A DNA stretch of 64,000 nucleotides from Blastococcus sp. VKM Ac-2987 (GCF_026967805.1 NZ_JAPVBG010000003.1:1116001-1180000), one strand, 5' to 3'. Shown: positions 36,478-45,640, counted from the stretch's first letter. Translations and numbers: made by a program. The notes: generated by a model from the sequence alone, not told the origin.

Positions 36478-38568
36478 TCAGGCGGTGACCGCCATCGCCG
36501 CCGGTGCGGGCTCGTGGCCGAGGGGACGCCGGTCGAAGGTGGCCGTGCCGTGGGTGACCGAGCGCAGGACCCCGGGATACCCGAGCAGCTCCACCTCGGG
36601 GACCTCCGCGCGCACCGTGGTCCGGTCCCGGTCCGGCTCGGCCTCGCTGCCGGTGACCCGCGCCCGCCGGGACGACAGGTCGCTCATCACCGCGCCCACG
36701 TACTCCCCCGGCACGTGGACGTCGACCTCGCACCACGGCTCGAGCACGCGGGTGCCCACCGCCGCGACCAGCTCGCGCAGCGCCAGCGCCCCGGCGGCCT
36801 GGAAGGCGGCGTCGGAGGAGTCGACCGAGTGGGCCTTGCCGTCGACCAGGGTCACCCGGAGGTCGACGAGCGGGCGGTCCTGGTTGACCCCGCGCTGCGC
36901 CTGCGCACGGATGCCCTTCTCCACGCTGCCGTGGAACTGGCCGGGCACCGTCCCGCCGACGATGCGCTGCTCGAAGACGATGCCCGACCCCGGCGGCCCG
37001 GGCTCGCCCTCCACCACGACGACGGCGTACTGCCCGTGGCCGCCGGACTGCTTGACGTGCCGGCCGGTCACCCGGGCCGGGCCGCAGAGGGTCTCCACGA
37101 GCGGTACCCGGACCGGCACGGTGGTGACGGCGACCCCGTGGCGGGTGCGCAGCCGCTCGAGCAGCACCTCCGCGTGCGCGTCCCCGACGCACCACAGCAG
37201 CAGCTGTCCGGTGTCGGCGCGCCGCTCGAGCCGGACCGTGGGGTCCTCGGCGACGAGCCGGGTCAGCGCGGTGGCCATGCGGTCCTCGTCGGACCGCGAG
37301 GCCGCCTCGACCGCGACCGGCAGCTGCGGGACGGGGAGGTCCCACGGGGGCACGAGGCGAGGGTCCTCCGGGGCGCTGAGGGTGTCGCCGGTCTCGGCGG
37401 TCGACAGCCGGCTGACGGCGCAGACGTCCCCCGCCGGGCACGCGGCCACCGGCCGCAGGGCGGCGCCGAGCGGAGCGGAGAGGACGCCGATCCGCTCGTC
37501 GGCGTCGTGGTCGGGGTGGCCCCGCTCGGCCATCCCGTGGCCGGACACGTGCACCGCGGCATCCGGCTGCAGGGTGCCGGAGAAGACCCGGACCAGCGAG
37601 ACCCGGCCGACGTAGGGGTCGGTGGTGGTCTTCACGACCTCGGCCACCAGCGGGCCCGCCGGGTCGCAGGTCAACGCGGGGGCCGCGGAGCCGTCGGGAC
37701 GGGTCACCGGCGGGCAGCTGTGCTCGAGCGGAGACGGTAAGGCGGAGACCAGCAGGTCGAGCAGCTCGCCGACGCCGACCCCGGTCAGCGGCGAGACGCA
37801 CAGCACCGGGTGGAAGTGGCCGCGGGCGACGGCGGTCTCCAGGTCGGCGACGAGGTCGTCGACGGCCAGCTGCTCGCCGGCGAGGTAGCGCTCCATGAGC
37901 GTCTCGTCCTCGCTCTCGCCGATGATCCCCTCGATGAGCTCGGCCCGGAGCCGGTCGGCATCGCCGTTTCCCGCCCGCGTCGCGTCCACGTCGGGCTCCA
38001 GCAGGGACACCAGCCCGCGGGCCGCGCCGTCGGGCCCGCGGTCGACCAGGTGCAGGGGGTACACCCCCTCCCCCAGCATCAGCTGGCAGAGCCGGACGGC
38101 CTCGTCGACGTCGGCCCGCGGCCGGTCGATCTGGGTGAGGACGACGGCTCGCGGCATCCCGACCGCGGCGCACTCCTCCCACAGCTGCACGGTCGCGGCG
38201 TCGACCCCGCTCAGCGCGGAGACGACGAACAGCGCCGAGTCGGCGGCGCGCAGGCCGGCCCGCAGCTCTCCGACGAAGTCCGGCGACCCGGGGGTGTCCA
38301 GGAGGGTGAGCCGGTGCCCGGCGTGCTCGACGGCCGCCACGCCGAGCGACACCGACCGCTGCTGGCGGACCTCCACCTCCTCGCTGTCCAGGCAGGTGGT
38401 GCCCTCCTCCACCCGGCCGGCGCGCGGCACCGCGCCGGTGGCGGCGAGCAGCGCCTCGGCGAGCGTCGTCTTCCCCGCCCCGGTCCGGCCGACCAGGGCC
38501 ACGTTGCGCACCTGCGCGGCCGGTCGCGGCGCCGGGGCGGGCGTCTCCTTCCCCGTCGCCCGGCTCAC
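36478..38568 (-). CDS. fusA2: Elongation factor G-like protein (EF-G2)
   Basis: A 696-aa translation GTPase of the EF-G2/FusA2 type. G1 is ALVGRTGAGKTTLAEA, G3 DTPGSPDFVGEL, and G4 reads VLTQIDRPRAD instead of the NKxD of canonical EF-G, so nucleotide affinity or specificity may differ. Domains II-V follow in normal order: FSGTLQPDAAVHV, RLVAEDPTVRLERR, and the C-terminal GVVGTRVLEPWCEVDVHVP region (domain IV/V). Canonical fusA is expected elsewhere. The protein stands alone; neither strand has a coupled neighbour. Confidence 0.9.
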   Translation of the reverse strand: MSRATGKETPAPAPRPAAQVRNVALVGRTGAGKTTLAEALLAATGAVPRAGRVEEGTTCLDSEEVEVRQQRSVSLGVAAVEHAGHRLTLLDTPGSPDFVGELRAGLRAADSALFVVSALSGVDAATVQLWEECAAVGMPRAVVLTQIDRPRADVDEAVRLCQLMLGEGVYPLHLVDRGPDGAARGLVSLLEPDVDATRAGNGDADRLRAELIEGIIGESEDETLMERYLAGEQLAVDDLVADLETAVARGHFHPVLCVSPLTGVGVGELLDLLVSALPSPLEHSCPPVTRPDGSAAPALTCDPAGPLVAEVVKTTTDPYVGRVSLVRVFSGTLQPDAAVHVSGHGMAERGHPDHDADERIGVLSAPLGAALRPVAACPAGDVCAVSRLSTAETGDTLSAPEDPRLVPPWDLPVPQLPVAVEAASRSDEDRMATALTRLVAEDPTVRLERRADTGQLLLWCVGDAHAEVLLERLRTRHGVAVTTVPVRVPLVETLCGPARVTGRHVKQSGGHGQYAVVVVEGEPGPPGSGIVFEQRIVGGTVPGQFHGSVEKGIRAQAQRGVNQDRPLVDLRVTLVDGKAHSVDSSDAAFQAAGALALRELVAAVGTRVLEPWCEVDVHVPGEYVGAVMSDLSSRRARVTGSEAEPDRDRTTVRAEVPEVELLGYPGVLRSVTHGTATFDRRPLGHEPAPAAMAVTA

Positions 38569-38738
38569 GCCGCGTCCTCTGCCGAGCGGGGCCCGCGGAG
38601 CGGTGGACGGCGCGGGGACCGGGCGACCGCCCGGTCCGGGTGGTGGGCTTCCACGGGGCCTCCCCGGTATCGATCTGTGATCTGACTCACAGCGTGCCCG
38701 CGCGACCCCGGGCGATCAAGGGGCCTGCGCCCCCTCCC

Positions 38739-39266
38739 TCAGCGGGCGTCGACCGCACCCCGGCGGGCGAGGTCCCGCACGCCGCGCCGGTGCAGCAGCC
38801 AGCCGACCGCGATCAGCAGCACCCCCGACGCCAGGAAGCCCAGGTCCCAGCTCAGCGGGCCGCCGAGGTCGTCGCGCACGTGGTGGATGCCGAGGACCTG
38901 GTGGTTGATCAGCCCCTCGACCAGGTTGAACAGCCCCCACCCGGCGAGCACGAGGCCGAAGTGGAAGCTCCAGCTGGGCGCCAGCCGGTCCTGCCGCCAC
39001 GCCACCAGCGCGGTGATGGTCCCGGCGAAGGCGAGCACCCAGGCGCCGACGTGGAAGAAGCCGTCGGCCAGCGTGTTGGCCTCGAGGCCGGCCAGCGTGG
39101 TCGGCTCCTGGCCCTCCACGGCGCTCACCATGTGGTGCCACTGGAGGATCTGGTGCAGCACGATCCCGTCGACGAAGCCGCCGAAGCCGAGCCCGTACAG
39201 CAGGCCGGTCGCCCGGGTGGGCATCCGCCGGGAGCTGCGGCTGGGCGTCTCGCGCGCGGTGGCCAT
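38739..39266 (-). CDS. DUF2243 family membrane protein
   Basis: A 175-aa DUF2243 protein with about five hydrophobic segments. The family fingerprint FGGFVDGIVLHQILQWHHMVS at about residues 28-48, and the later LFNLVEGLINHQVLGIHHV with its several histidines, are clear. These conserved His residues could bind heme or copper, but the function is unproven. It is followed divergently by a small unknown gene and an ornithine cyclodeaminase homologue. Confidence 0.88.
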   Translation of the reverse strand: MATARETPSRSSRRMPTRATGLLYGLGFGGFVDGIVLHQILQWHHMVSAVEGQEPTTLAGLEANTLADGFFHVGAWVLAFAGTITALVAWRQDRLAPSWSFHFGLVLAGWGLFNLVEGLINHQVLGIHHVRDDLGGPLSWDLGFLASGVLLIAVGWLLHRRGVRDLARRGAVDAR

Positions 39267-39321
39267 GGCCGCTGGCTACCCGCTCGCTCCGGGCGCACGC
39301 GTTGGTCGCATGCTGGGCGGC

Positions 39322-39522
39322 ATGAGCAGGGACGCCGCGGCCGGCCGCGACCAGGAGACCGGGCGGTCGCACGCCGTCCTGCGCAGCACGGCGGATCTGC
39401 CGGCCCCGTGGGCCGCCGTCTGCGGCGCCTCGGTGGGCGTGGTCCAGGGCCGCTGGGACGGCCCCCGGGGTCTGGGCTCGGCCGACCCGTGCCCGGACTG
39501 CCGGCGGATCACGGAGTCCTGA
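39322..39522 (+). CDS. Small C-terminal CPDC protein
   Basis: A 66-aa hypothetical protein with one central Cys (AAVCGASVGVVQGRW) and the terminal CPDCRRITES, three cysteines in all. Small actinobacterial zinc-binding proteins with this kind of end exist, but none is named. It starts at ATG 39322, 55 nt from the divergent DUF2243 start, so promoter space is short. The coding status rests on codon bias and this motif only. Confidence 0.45.
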   Translation: MSRDAAAGRDQETGRSHAVLRSTADLPAPWAAVCGASVGVVQGRWDGPRGLGSADPCPDCRRITES

Positions 39523-39577
39523 GGGGGGCTGCTCCCCTCGTCGTGGCGGTTCGTCGTGGTCGTCGGTGTGCACCCAG

Positions 39578-39594
39578 TTGTTGGGGATAGCGGT
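39578..39594. repeat. 17-nt repeated motif, copy 2
   Basis: TTGTTGGGGATAGCGGT, one substitution away from the copy at 19091-19107. It lies 157 nt upstream of the ornithine cyclodeaminase gene. Here GGGGAT and a downstream ATCCC (about 39608-39612) could pair around a 20-nt loop. Whether it is a shared regulatory site or a dispersed short repeat is unknown. Confidence 0.35.
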
Positions 39595-39750
39595 ACGACG
39601 ACGCGTCCGGATCCCGTCGCTCTCCGGATGCCGCCGGGCGGAGCGGCCCGCACGCCAGCTGTCGGTGGCAAGCTGCGCTACGACACCTACAGCCGCGCCG
39701 GTCGCCGTTCGCACCGGTGCCGCCACCGCAGACCGGGGAGGACGCACGGG

Positions 39751-40782
39751 ATGACCGAGTTCGTGGGCGTCGGCAACATGGTCCGCTGGGTGGCCGCGAC
39801 GGGGGTCGAGGCCGCCGTCGCCGGGATCGCCGGCTACGTGCGCGAGGACTTCTGCCGCTGGCAGTCCTTCCACAAGACGCCGCGGACGGCCAGCCACACG
39901 CCCTTCGGCGTCATCGAGCTCATGCCCACCAGCGACTCGGTGACCTACGCCTTCAAGTACGTCAACGGCCACCCGTCCAACCCGGCCCGGGGCTTCCAGA
40001 CCGTCACCGCCTTCGGTGCGCTGGCCGACGTGTCGAACGGCTACCCGGTCTTCCTCGCCGAGATGACGCTGCTGACCGCGCTGCGGACGGCGGCCGTCTC
40101 CGCGGTCGCGGCCGCGGCCCTGGCCCGCCCGGACTCCCGGCGGCTGGCCCTGATCGGAGCCGGCAGCCAGGCGGAGTTCCAGGCGCTGGCGATGCGCCAC
40201 GCGCTGGGCATCGACCGGGTCACCGCCTGGGACACCGACCCCGCGGCGCTGGTGAAGCTCGCGCGCAACCTCGGGCCGCTGGGGTTCGACGTCACCCTGG
40301 CCGGCTCCGGACGCGAGGCGGTCCGCGGCGCCGACGTGGTCACCACCTGCACCGCGGACAAGGCGCTGGCCACCGTGCTGCCCGACGCGTGGGTCGAGCC
40401 CGGCATGCACGTCAACGCGATCGGCGGCGACTGCCCGGGCAAGACAGAGCTCGACCCGGCGATCCTGCGCCGGGCCGGCGTCTTCGTGGAGTACACCCCG
40501 CAGACCCGCGTCGAGGGCGAGATCCAGGCCCTCGGGCCCGACTTCCCCGTCACCGAGCTGTGGGAGGTGCTGACCGGTCGCCGTCCGGGGCGCACCTCGG
40601 CCGGGCAGGTGACGGTTTTCGACTCGGTCGGCTTCGCCGTGGAGGACTTCTCGGCGCTGCGCTACCTGCGCGACGCCGTCCGCGGGACGCCGTGGGTGGA
40701 GCGGATCGACCTGGTGGCCGAGCCCGAGGACCCCAAGGACCTCTTCGGGATGGTCACCGCCCCCTCGCCGATCGGCGCCTGA
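39751..40782 (+). CDS. Ornithine cyclodeaminase / mu-crystallin family protein
   Basis: A 343-aa NAD-dependent enzyme of the ornithine cyclodeaminase family. The N-terminal part has VAAVAGIAGYVREDFCRWQSF and the FGVIELMPTSDSVTYAFKYVNGHP substrate region. The Rossmann motif is LALIGAGSQAEFQALAMRH at about residue 133, and the DVVTTCTADKA block follows. The family includes ornithine cyclodeaminase, alanine dehydrogenase-like and N-alkyl amino acid dehydrogenases, so the substrate is open; the Phe/Tyr-rich substrate loop differs from classical forms. ATG 39751 has GGGGAGGA upstream. Confidence 0.85.
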   Translation: MTEFVGVGNMVRWVAATGVEAAVAGIAGYVREDFCRWQSFHKTPRTASHTPFGVIELMPTSDSVTYAFKYVNGHPSNPARGFQTVTAFGALADVSNGYPVFLAEMTLLTALRTAAVSAVAAAALARPDSRRLALIGAGSQAEFQALAMRHALGIDRVTAWDTDPAALVKLARNLGPLGFDVTLAGSGREAVRGADVVTTCTADKALATVLPDAWVEPGMHVNAIGGDCPGKTELDPAILRRAGVFVEYTPQTRVEGEIQALGPDFPVTELWEVLTGRRPGRTSAGQVTVFDSVGFAVEDFSALRYLRDAVRGTPWVERIDLVAEPEDPKDLFGMVTAPSPIGA

Positions 40783-40841
40783 AGGGGGAGCCGGTCCCGA
40801 CCACCCGGCCGGGCAACTGGCTCCCCGGGCCGCGGCCCGGC

Positions 40842-42245
40842 CTAGTGCCCGGTGGTCGCCCGGCGGTGGACCCGCCGGTCGAACCGGTCGGGCTTCCCGC
40901 CGAGGGGCCGGCCGAAGTACCTGCCCAGCACGACACCGGCGGCGAGGGCGAGCCCGATCGCCGCGGCCCCGACGAGGCCGTTCAGCCCGTCGGCGACGTC
41001 GGCCTCCACGACGATGGCGAACAGACCGCGGTAGATCGACAGCCCGGGCAGCAGCGGGACGATGCCGCAGACCGCGACCAGCAGCGGCGGGATCCGCAGC
41101 CGCTCGGTCAGGGCCTCCCCGCAGAACCCGACGACGACGGCCGCGACCGCGGTCGCCACCGCGGGGCCTGCGCCGAGCACGCCGGCGGCCCAGTACGTCG
41201 TCCAGGCCACCGCACCGGTCACGGTGGCGACGCCGACGGCCCGCGCCCGGGCGTAGGACGCCAGGGCCCACGACCCCGCCATCCCGGCCGCCGCGGCCAG
41301 CGCCACGGCGAACGGCACGCTGAACGTCGCCGGGTCGGCCACCCGCAGCGGGACCTGCGCGCGCTGGGCCAGGTCCAGCACACCGGCGATGCCGACGACG
41401 ATGCCGGTCGTCAGGGTGAGCACCTCGAAGGCCCGCGCGGCGGCGGTCACCGGGAACCCGCTGATCGCGTCCTCGGCGGCACCCACGAAGGAGAGCCCGG
41501 CCAGCAGCACCACGATCCCCGCGGCCACGACCAGCGAGCTGCGGACCCCGACGTCCCAGACGACGAGCAGGACGGCCACCCCCGTCGCCACCGCGGCACC
41601 CGCCGCCTGCTGGAAGAAGCTGGGGAGCCCGCGCCGGTCCAGGGCCCGGATGACCCGCTCGATGGTGGCCGTGGTCAGCGCCGCCACCAGGGCCACCAGC
41701 CAGCTGCCGCCGAGCTGGAAGGCGACGGCGCCTGCCACGCCGGCCCAGCCCAGCGCGTGCACGCGGCGGCGGTACGGGTTCGGGGCGGACACGACCCGGT
41801 CCAGCCGGCGGTGTGCGACCTCGACGTCCAGGCGCTCCACCACCACCGCCCGGGCCAGGTCGGTGATCCCCTGCAGGCGGGTGTAGTCGAGCCCACGCGG
41901 GCGCACGATCCGCATCAGGGTCATCGGCGGGGCGTCGTCCGGGTCGTGGCTGATCGTCAGCGACGTGTGCGTGATGTCCACCTGGCAGGCGGTGAGCCCG
42001 TAGGCCGCCGCCACGCGCAGCACGGTGGCGTTGACGTCGGCCGCCGAGGCCCCGACGGCCATCATGGACTCCCCCAGGCGGAGTGCCAGACCGACCGCTG
42101 CTCGTGCGGTGGGCTCGTCCACGCCGCTCGGCTGGGAGCGCAGCGCGAAGGGAGCCGTCGGCGGGCCGGAGCCGGAGACCGCCCACCGCGCCCGGTCCGG
42201 AAGTCGACTCAGCCGCCGCCCCCAGCCCTGGTTCACGAGTCGCAC
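40842..42245 (-). CDS. ThrE family threonine/serine exporter
   Basis: A 467-aa protein with a soluble N-terminal domain (residues 1-165, the cytoplasmic part that resembles a hydrolase-like fold) and about ten membrane helices. The early motif GESMMAVGASAADVNATVLRVAAAYG and the middle LMRIVRPRGLDYTRL are typical of ThrE, the threonine exporter of Corynebacterium. Its stop is 60 nt from the ornithine cyclodeaminase stop, convergently. Amino-acid specificity is not deducible. Confidence 0.88.
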   Translation of the reverse strand: MRLVNQGWGRRLSRLPDRARWAVSGSGPPTAPFALRSQPSGVDEPTARAAVGLALRLGESMMAVGASAADVNATVLRVAAAYGLTACQVDITHTSLTISHDPDDAPPMTLMRIVRPRGLDYTRLQGITDLARAVVVERLDVEVAHRRLDRVVSAPNPYRRRVHALGWAGVAGAVAFQLGGSWLVALVAALTTATIERVIRALDRRGLPSFFQQAAGAAVATGVAVLLVVWDVGVRSSLVVAAGIVVLLAGLSFVGAAEDAISGFPVTAAARAFEVLTLTTGIVVGIAGVLDLAQRAQVPLRVADPATFSVPFAVALAAAAGMAGSWALASYARARAVGVATVTGAVAWTTYWAAGVLGAGPAVATAVAAVVVGFCGEALTERLRIPPLLVAVCGIVPLLPGLSIYRGLFAIVVEADVADGLNGLVGAAAIGLALAAGVVLGRYFGRPLGGKPDRFDRRVHRRATTGH

Positions 42246-42363
42246 CTCTCCACGTTACGGAGGCAGGGCGAACGCCACGGCCGCCCTGCGCCGGTGTCGT
42301 CATGACCTTCGCCACCCGGCCGGACGCGCACCCACCCGCGGCGTCGACCGGGGTCGGTCGCGC

Positions 42364-42382
42364 ATGAGATAATGATTCTCAT
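42364..42382 (+). promoter_or_regulatory. Zur box overlapping the znuA start
   Basis: ATGAGATAATGATTCTCAT, a 19-nt site with perfect 6-nt outer arms and a GATAATGAT core of the Fur/Zur type. The znuA ATG is its last two bases plus the next, so a bound repressor would cover the translation start. The fourth gene of the operon encodes a Fur-family regulator of the Zur type, which makes zinc-dependent autorepression of the operon very probable. Confidence 0.75.
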
Positions 42383-43373
42383 GGACAACTCGGTTACGCG
42401 CCGATCCGCGATCGCAGCGGCCACGGCTTCCCTGCTCCTCCTGGCCGGCTGCGGCGGCTCTGCCGGCTCCGACGCCGCCGACGCCGCCACCGGGAACGCC
42501 GAGGGCCTCGACCTCGTCGCCGGCTTCTACCCGCTGGAGTGGGCCGCTGCCCGGGTCGGCGGGGACCGAGTCTCGGTCTCGTCGCTGACCGCGCCCGGCG
42601 CCGAGCCGCACGACCTCGAGCTGACCCCCCAGGACGTCGCCGGGATCTCCGATGCCGATCTGCTCGTCTACCTCAGCGGCTTCCAGGCCGCGGTGGACGA
42701 AGCCGCCGGGTCCCAGGCGGGCGACCACTCGTGGGACGCCGCCGAGGTCGCGGACCTCACGCTCACCACGACCGGTCACGACCACGAGCACGCCGAGGAA
42801 GAGCACGCCGACGAGGAGCACGCGGAGGGCGAGCACGCGGAGGGCGAGGAGGTCCCCGACCCGCACTTCTGGCTGGACCCGACCCGGCTGGCCGACGTGG
42901 GTGACGCACTCGCCGCCCAGCTGACCGAGCTGGACCCCGACGGCGCGGACACCTACGAGCAGAACGCCGCCGCCCTGCGGGAGGACCTCCAGGCGCTGGA
43001 CGAGGAGATGACCGACGGGCTGCAGAACTGCGCCGTCGACACCCTGGTCACCAGCCACGACGCCTTCGGCTACCTGGCCGACAGGTACGGTTTCGAGGTG
43101 ATCGGCATCTCCGGTCTCGACCCCACCACCGAGCCCTCGCCGGCTGCGCTGGCCGAGATCTCCGACCTCGTCGCCGAGCGCGACGTCACGACCGTCTACA
43201 CCGAGGTCCTGATCGACCCGGCCATCGCCGAGACCGTCGCCGCGGAGGCGGGCGTGCAGACCGCCGTCCTCGATCCGCTCGAGGGCCTCACCGACGAGTC
43301 GGCCGGCGACGACTACCTCGCCGTCATGCAGGCCAACCTGGCGGCCCTGCAGGAGGGCCAGTCCTGCTCATGA
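42381..43373 (+). CDS. znuA: Zinc ABC transporter substrate-binding lipoprotein
   Basis: A 330-aa cluster A-I solute-binding protein for zinc. It begins with a lipoprotein signal, ATASLLLLAGCGG, where Cys is the lipidation site. A His/Glu-rich loop (HDHEHAEEEHADEEHAEGEH, about residues 131-150) lies between the lobes. Metal-ligand candidates are His in GAEPHDLELT, His in DPHFWLDP, His in TSHDAFGYLADRYG and the late Glu/Asp of YTEVLIDPAIAE. ATG 42381 sits at the Zur box end; an in-frame ATG at 42372 is also possible. It overlaps znuC by 4 nt. Confidence 0.94.
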   Translation: MDNSVTRRSAIAAATASLLLLAGCGGSAGSDAADAATGNAEGLDLVAGFYPLEWAAARVGGDRVSVSSLTAPGAEPHDLELTPQDVAGISDADLLVYLSGFQAAVDEAAGSQAGDHSWDAAEVADLTLTTTGHDHEHAEEEHADEEHAEGEHAEGEEVPDPHFWLDPTRLADVGDALAAQLTELDPDGADTYEQNAAALREDLQALDEEMTDGLQNCAVDTLVTSHDAFGYLADRYGFEVIGISGLDPTTEPSPAALAEISDLVAERDVTTVYTEVLIDPAIAETVAAEAGVQTAVLDPLEGLTDESAGDDYLAVMQANLAALQEGQSCS

Positions 43374-44191
43374 CCGACTCCCCGCCGACCGGACCCGCCG
43401 CCGTCAGGCTCCGGCACGCCACCATCGGCTACGGCGACGTGGCCGTGGTGCGCGACGTCGACCTGACGGTCGGCACCGGTGAGGCGGTCGCCGTGCTGGG
43501 GTCCAACGGCTCGGGCAAGACCACGCTGGCCCGCGGCCTGCTGGGCCTGGCCAACGTGCTCGGCGGTGAGGTCGACGTGCTGGGCGCCCCCGTCGGCGGC
43601 CTGCGCGAGCGGGGCCGGGTCGGGTACGTCCCCCAGCGGCACTCCATCAGCGGCGCCGTCCCCGCCACGGTCCGGGAGGTCGTCGGGGTCGGGCGGCTGG
43701 CGCGGCTGGGACTGCTCCGCCGGCTCCGGCCGGCCGACCGCACCGCCGTCACCGAGGCGGTGGCGGCGGTCGGCCTGGCCGATCGGCTGGACGACCCGGT
43801 CGCCTCGCTGTCCGGCGGGCAGCAGCGGCGGGTGCTGGTCGCCCGCGCGCTGGCCGCCGACCCGGAGCTGCTGATCATGGACGAACCCACGGCCGGCGTG
43901 GACGCCGCGAACCAGGAGGCGCTGGCCGGGGTGCTGGCGCGCATCTCGGCGACCGGCACCACCCTGATCGTCGTGACCCACGAGACCGCCCCGCTGGCCG
44001 GCGTCCTGTCCCGGGCGATCGTGGTCGACCACGGCCTGGTGGCCTACGACGGACCGCTGGAGCAGGCTGCGGCGCACGAGGAGCCCGGCCTCCACCACCA
44101 CCACCCGCCCGGCCGCCGGCCGTCCGGTTACCGCCAGGACCAGCCGACCGTGACCACCGGGCCACGCCGCCGCGGCGACGAGGAGCACTGA
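43370..44191 (+). CDS. znuC: Zinc ABC transporter ATP-binding protein
   Basis: A 273-aa ATPase component. Walker A is GSNGSGKTTLARG at about residue 41, the Q-loop VPQRHSISG near 86, the signature LSGGQQRRVLVA at about 146, and Walker B LLIMDEPTAG at about 168, followed by the switch His in VTHETAPL. The C-terminus carries an unusual HEEPGLHHHHPPG tail and then a basic, disordered end, which is not part of the usual ATPase fold. It overlaps znuA by 4 nt and is followed by znuB after 1 nt. Confidence 0.95.
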   Translation: MTDSPPTGPAAVRLRHATIGYGDVAVVRDVDLTVGTGEAVAVLGSNGSGKTTLARGLLGLANVLGGEVDVLGAPVGGLRERGRVGYVPQRHSISGAVPATVREVVGVGRLARLGLLRRLRPADRTAVTEAVAAVGLADRLDDPVASLSGGQQRRVLVARALAADPELLIMDEPTAGVDAANQEALAGVLARISATGTTLIVVTHETAPLAGVLSRAIVVDHGLVAYDGPLEQAAAHEEPGLHHHHPPGRRPSGYRQDQPTVTTGPRRRGDEEH

Positions 44192-44192
44192 C

Positions 44193-45218
44193 GTGGGCAT
44201 CCTGGACTACGACTTCATGCAGCGGGCGCTGCTCGCCTCGCTGATGGTCGGGCTCGTCGCGCCTGCCGTCGGCGTCTTCCTGGTGCAGCGCCGGCTGTCG
44301 CTGCTGGGCGACGGCCTGGGGCACGTCGCGCTCACCGGCGTCGCCGTGGGCGTCCTGACCGCCAACAGCCCGGTGTGGACGGCGCTCGTGGCCGCGGTCC
44401 TCGGAGCGGCGGTCATCGAACTGGTCCGCGCCCGCGGCCGCACCAGCGGCGACGTCGCACTGGCGGTCCTCTTCTACGGCGGCATCGCCGGTGGTGTGGT
44501 GCTGCTCGGCCTGGCCCCCCGCGGCCAGGCGACGAACCTCGACGCGTACCTCTTCGGCGCCATCACGACGACGAGCCCGCAGGACGTCGGGGTCTTCGCG
44601 GTCATCGCGGTCGTCGTGCTGGCCACGGTGGCCCTGCTGGGTCAGCGGCTGTACGCGGTCAGCGACGACGAGGAGTACGCCCGGGCCGTCGGCCTGCCGG
44701 TCCTCGGTCTCAACCTCGTCCTGGCCACGCTCGTCGCCTGCACCGTCGTCCTGTCGATGCGGGTCGTCGGCCTGCTGCTGATCAGCGCCCTGATGATCGT
44801 GCCCAGTGCGATCGCCCAGCTGCTGGCCCGCAGCTTCCGCGAGACCGTCGGGCTGGCCTGCGTCATCGGGCTGGTGGTGAGCGTCTCCGGGACCACCACG
44901 TCCTTCTACGCCGGAACGCCGTCGGGCGGCACCATCGTGCTGCTGGCCATCGCCCTCTTCCTGCTCGTGTCCGCGGCCGTGGCCCTGCAGGAGGCGACGG
45001 CCCGGCGACGGCACCGGCGTAGGGTCGACGTCCACGACGCGCACCCCCACGACCACGGTGCGGACTGCGGCCACGTGGCGGTGCCGCACGACGACCACGT
45101 CGACTACGACCACGACGGGCACCTCCACGCACCGCACCGGACCGACCGGGGCGTGCACTACGACGAGCACGGGGAACACGCGGTCGGCGTTCCCCCCAGC
45201 AGCGGAAGAACGGGGTGA
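44193..45218 (+). CDS. znuB: Zinc ABC transporter permease with His-rich C-terminal tail
   Basis: A 341-aa ABC-3 family permease with about eight membrane helices up to about residue 270, including LLASLMVGLVAPAVGVFLVQRRLSLLGDGLGHVALTG and RVVGLLLISALMIVPSAIAQLLA. The last 65 residues are strikingly His/Asp-rich (VHDAHPHDHGADCGHV, PHDDHVDYDHDGHLHAPH), which is not standard for ZnuB and could bind zinc near the pore. GTG 44193 follows the znuC stop by 1 nt. Confidence 0.93.
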   Translation: MGILDYDFMQRALLASLMVGLVAPAVGVFLVQRRLSLLGDGLGHVALTGVAVGVLTANSPVWTALVAAVLGAAVIELVRARGRTSGDVALAVLFYGGIAGGVVLLGLAPRGQATNLDAYLFGAITTTSPQDVGVFAVIAVVVLATVALLGQRLYAVSDDEEYARAVGLPVLGLNLVLATLVACTVVLSMRVVGLLLISALMIVPSAIAQLLARSFRETVGLACVIGLVVSVSGTTTSFYAGTPSGGTIVLLAIALFLLVSAAVALQEATARRRHRRRVDVHDAHPHDHGADCGHVAVPHDDHVDYDHDGHLHAPHRTDRGVHYDEHGEHAVGVPPSSGRTG

Positions 45219-45220
45219 CC

Positions 45221-45640
45221 ATGACCGAGCCGGCGTCCACGGAGGTCCCCGGCCGTCGCACCACGCGGCAGCGGAGCGCGCTCGTCGCGCTGCTCGACGA
45301 GCTGGACGGCTTCCGCAGCGCCCAGGACCTGCACGCCCTGCTGCGCCAGCGCGGCGAGTCCGTGGGCCTGGCGACGGTCTACCGGGCGCTCCAGGCGCTG
45401 GTGGACGACGGACAGCTGGACATCCTCCGCGGAAACGACGGCGAGGCCTCCTACCGCCGCTGCTCCCCCGTCCACCACCACCACCTCGTCTGCCGTTCCT
45501 GCGGACGCACGGTGGAGGTCGCCGACCCTCCGGTCGAACGGTGGGCGGCGCGGATCGCCACTGAGCACGGCTTCGCCGACGTCCAGCACCAGGTCGAGGT
45601 CTTCGGCACCTGCGCCGCGTGCACCGCGGCGCACACCTGA
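45221..45640 (+). CDS. zur: Zinc uptake regulator, Fur family
   Basis: A 139-aa Fur-family repressor. The winged helix spans TRQRSALVALLDELDGFRSAQDLHALL and GLATVYRALQALVDDGQLDIL. The regulatory zinc site has HHHHLVCRSCGRTVEV at about residue 87, and the structural site has the Cys pair in FGTCAACTAAH near the C-terminus. It is translated last in the znu operon and should repress it through the box at 42364-42382. A GTG at 45215 overlapping the znuB stop is an alternative start; ATG 45221 was preferred. Confidence 0.92.
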   Translation: MTEPASTEVPGRRTTRQRSALVALLDELDGFRSAQDLHALLRQRGESVGLATVYRALQALVDDGQLDILRGNDGEASYRRCSPVHHHHLVCRSCGRTVEVADPPVERWAARIATEHGFADVQHQVEVFGTCAACTAAHT

